DNA of 64,000 bases from Periweissella ghanensis. Its GTDB lineage: Bacteria > Bacillota > Bacilli > Lactobacillales > Lactobacillaceae. Shown piece by piece: positions 62,801-64,000 of this stretch (its first letter is position 1; every line of letters begins with the position of its first letter). The DNA lies in assembly GCF_918814755.1 (NCBI RefSeq), contig NZ_CAKKNT010000003.1:62001-126000 (forward strand), read 5' to 3'. The notes beneath the pieces are model-generated. The model had not been told where the DNA came from, ran no database searches, and saw nothing but the letters and a program-made list of their open reading frames with translations. Position numbers and translations under genes: made by a program.

Positions 62801-62941
62801 ATTTTGACTTAGCTTAGCGAAGAAATTCGCCCATAGTGTTGCTTCATCTTTAATGTCCTCACGTAACGTCCATTGTGAGTCACCATGAATGAGTTGCTCA
62901 ATTAACTTATCTTCTAGTACTGCTTCTTTGGTTACGTTCAT
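59879..62941 (-). CDS. hsdR: Type I restriction enzyme R subunit
   Basis: 1020 residues, full length. N-terminal RecB-like nuclease (RRFDVTLLINGLPLIQIELK, with D...ExK near 140-155); helicase domain 1 with VWHTTGSGKTLTAYKVARNL (Walker A, about 285) and VAFVVDECHRAVS (DEAD-like, about 396); FTGTPIFAENAKAA (motif III); helicase domain 2 with IVIVVDRLLTGFDAPAISTL and QAFSRTNRLFD (motif VI); long C-terminal helical part that contacts the methylase. It translocates and cuts unmodified DNA. AGGAG precedes ATG; 12 bases after hsdS. Confidence 0.95.
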   Translation of the reverse strand: MNVTKEAVLEDKLIEQLIHGDSQWTLREDIKDEATLWANFFAKLSQNNTDKLNDEPLTDQEKKQIQNKLNFTNFFEAAKWLAGENGIAKIDVQRDNADLGTARLHVLNRQDVAGGMSSYEVVHQVKVPRQVGIEQDRRFDVTLLINGLPLIQIELKSKAEPFSKAFNQIKKYLIEDKFTGIFSAVQMFVVTNGADTKYIASAQGDKLNEKFLSGWSDVNNTPVTDYLDFAQQVLSIPQAHKMVTQYTVLDSNSKSLIMLRPYQIHAIEAVKAASRRQESGYVWHTTGSGKTLTAYKVARNLLQIPSLDKTIFIVDRVDLDQQTTSSFTAYAENDGIDIDKIDNVNDLVKKLTSDNRTVVVATIQKLIHLMKRCDEHPEDKKLAKIRALKVAFVVDECHRAVSAAKQQEVTKLFGQSLWYGFTGTPIFAENAKAAVGDLARTTEQQYGTRLHEYTIKEAIHDNAVLGFQVEYKSTFTEEDLDEALVRYDSSISVDDQSLADKEAQLPKDVFLHEDHMWKVVESIVNKSKRKLQLGRGTGNTYEAILTTSSIAQAQKYYDMFQAVRNGKAPFTIKQEIREVAPDFPKVAVTYSVSENEETSIDNQAKMKASMQDYNEMFNMSFSMDELRGYNNDVNSRLARKKSQYVNRDKQLDIVIVVDRLLTGFDAPAISTLFIDRAPMKPHALIQAFSRTNRLFDKDKAFGQIVTFQTPGQFEAAVQEALILYSNGGEAEVLAPTFDESEAALKAALADLHAIASSPEHVNALDDTQKKQFAKAFQALDKAITDIQVYTEFADKDLLADYKVDMHEVEDFKGKYENVLVELKSKVEEEDGVPVFDIEYELSSFRTDKIDYNYIVSLMQQLVPSDDAEPELIAVGEDGNVADQKLVEMITKNINDYASGNKVRAEIMQGLLQELLEDREKFRGKSILTLLNDIVEARYDEAVHSFSDTMKVDESQVAYAVNNYQPNVERNMGVNELVDNGDLDAYKAASGETINKLKYKRAIRNGVKDLAENVIGPLMEE

Positions 62942-62953
62942 GCGGACTCCTAA

Positions 62954-64000
62954 TTAAATAAACATTTTTTGTAGTAGTGCTTGCTTGAATTGCTTGGTTT
63001 GGGCAAGCTTGGCTTCAAGTTCACTAATTTGATCATCAAGGGATTTGAAGAATGATCCAATGCGTTGTTGTTCGGGGAGGGAAGGGATCGAAATAGGCAG
63101 CTTCATCACTTCAACTTTTGAAATATTGTAACGTGAAATTCCTTGAGCAAGTAACATCATTTCTTGTCGAAAAACATTATTCCTTAACATAAATGCAAAG
63201 AATACATAATCTATTTTTTGTGTAGCTCTATATCCGAAACAAAAACTATTCAGATATACATTTTTGGTATTCCCCAACCATACAGATGACATACCAACTT
63301 CTTCAGGTGTTTCAGATGAAGTTGTAAAAAAGATATCTCCATGCTGTACTTGCTGTTGTTTACTATCTATTTCAATAGCCTCTAACTTATCTATTGAAGT
63401 TATAGCATTATTAAATACATTTACGTATGGTACATAGGATGCATCTCCGTGGCCAAAATCTTCTTTAGTTTTACCCGTGAGACTCGTAAATGTACCACCA
63501 TTATCACCCAAGGTAGTTATTTCCCACTCATCTTCAAATCCCGCAAACCGAATCTCTGGTACCTTCGCACCCTTCTTCGGGAACATCTTTTGCAACATGG
63601 CTTTTTTGAATTGTTGTTGCGCATCTAATTGCTTTTGTTGCAATTCAATTGCAGTGTCAAGTTTTTGGAAAAGTGAACCAATTTGTTGTTGTTCAGGAAC
63701 TAATGGAATTTTTATAAAAGTACTAGAAACTTTTTTCCAATCTGATCTAGGCATTTTTGTTCCGGATGTATCATTAGCAGCCGATTGATAAGTATTACCT
63801 TGTATAAGCACGTATAGGAATTTAAATTGTATACCTTCGACGGCTCTAAGTACCCAAAAATCACCCAATGCTATCCCTGAAAAATTAGCTAAAAGCCAAT
63901 TTTTTAAATATGGTCGTAGCTTACCATATAATATATCTCCTGATTCAAATAATATACCTTTTCGACTATCAAATTTATGACTTATATCCTTATTTAGTGT
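62954..64000 (-). CDS. hsdS: Type I restriction specificity subunit, N-terminus beyond the window
   Basis: 349 codons open to the right edge. First recognition half ends with GKLRPYLKNWLLANFSGIAL, GDFWVLRA and VPEQQQIGSLFQKLDTAIEL; the conserved central helix region QQKQLDAQQQFKKAMLQKMF follows; the second half (WEITTLGDNGGTFTSLTGKT ... LPISIPSLPEQQRIGSFFKS) ends with the second conserved helix (LAQTKQFKQALLQKMFI). Each target-recognition domain reads one half of a bipartite site. hsdM is expected upstream, outside the window. Confidence 0.95.
   Translation of the reverse strand, partial: TLNKDISHKFDSRKGILFESGDILYGKLRPYLKNWLLANFSGIALGDFWVLRAVEGIQFKFLYVLIQGNTYQSAANDTSGTKMPRSDWKKVSSTFIKIPLVPEQQQIGSLFQKLDTAIELQQKQLDAQQQFKKAMLQKMFPKKGAKVPEIRFAGFEDEWEITTLGDNGGTFTSLTGKTKEDFGHGDASYVPYVNVFNNAITSIDKLEAIEIDSKQQQVQHGDIFFTTSSETPEEVGMSSVWLGNTKNVYLNSFCFGYRATQKIDYVFFAFMLRNNVFRQEMMLLAQGISRYNISKVEVMKLPISIPSLPEQQRIGSFFKSLDDQISELEAKLAQTKQFKQALLQKMFI

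Noticed and set aside
1-64000. tRNA, rRNA, integrase or CRISPR array
   Set aside because: None seen on reading both strands; a dedicated search (tRNAscan, Infernal, CRISPR finder) was not possible here.

Overview
The window looks like a chromosome segment of a low-GC Gram-positive lactic acid bacterium of the Lactobacillaceae, most likely the Weissella / Periweissella / Leuconostoc side. This is inferred from gene content: a citrate-fermentation locus with a divergent SorC-type regulator (citI | citM-C-D-E-F-XG-P), a quinone-dependent D-lactate dehydrogenase (dld), a pyruvate oxidase gene, a beta-glucoside PTS, CcpA-type cre sites and an Fst-like type I toxin. A full-length chemoreceptor suggests a motile relative or a relict. 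No rRNA or tRNA gene, phage integrase or CRISPR array was seen.

Layout. 1-1828: 5' part of a large wall-anchored adhesin with a Pro-Glu repeat. 2.1-7.2 kb: DHH phosphoesterase, small membrane protein, MFS exporter, Fst-like toxin with its antisense RNA, a frameshifted lipoprotein and ArsC. 7.2-7.35 kb: a MITE-like hairpin element. 7.6-13.4 kb: chemoreceptor, then the GH4 glucosidase + EIIC operon with a cre site, divergent from an RpiR regulator. 13.5-16.1 kb: Ser-rich lipoprotein and a pyruvate oxidase gene with an in-frame TGA at codon 34. 16.5-25.9 kb: Xre-cupin regulator with a DMT exporter, several tiny membrane proteins, GNAT, a PH-domain (YdbS/YdbT-like) operon, and an ABC exporter whose ATPase appears to start at CTG. 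26.1-28.9 kb: toxin-antitoxin cluster (decayed relB, intact relB-yafQ, orphan Phd, Panacea antitoxin) with a long direct repeat and an IS scar. 29-40.6 kb: MFS protein, the complete citrate locus, and an Xre + DUF3278-like pair. 40.7-43.9 kb: decayed MazE-like antitoxin, dld, GNAT, and a paralogue of the small protein at 23.7 kb.

43.9-48.9 kb is a scrapyard. It holds a mosaic of fragments matching the 3' ends of the Panacea, citP and dld genes, an internally deleted IS3-family element, a beheaded lipoprotein, AT-rich cargo (membrane protein, GIY-YIG protein, zinc-ribbon/PD-(D/E)XK-like nuclease) and a second, inverted IS3 fragment.

48.9-64 kb, all on the minus strand, is a defence island: an ABC-2 exporter pair; a SIR2-HerA module followed by a membrane-anchored protein and a DUF3644/HEPN-like protein; a Lamassu/ABC-3C-like module (nuclease-like gene with an in-frame TAA, SMC-like ATPase) followed by an AbiH-family gene; and a type I restriction system (hsdR, partial hsdS). 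The two compound modules, SIR2-HerA-TM-HEPN and nuclease-ATPase-AbiH, are the best candidates for an incompletely described system.

All family assignments are made by eye from motifs; no database search was run.
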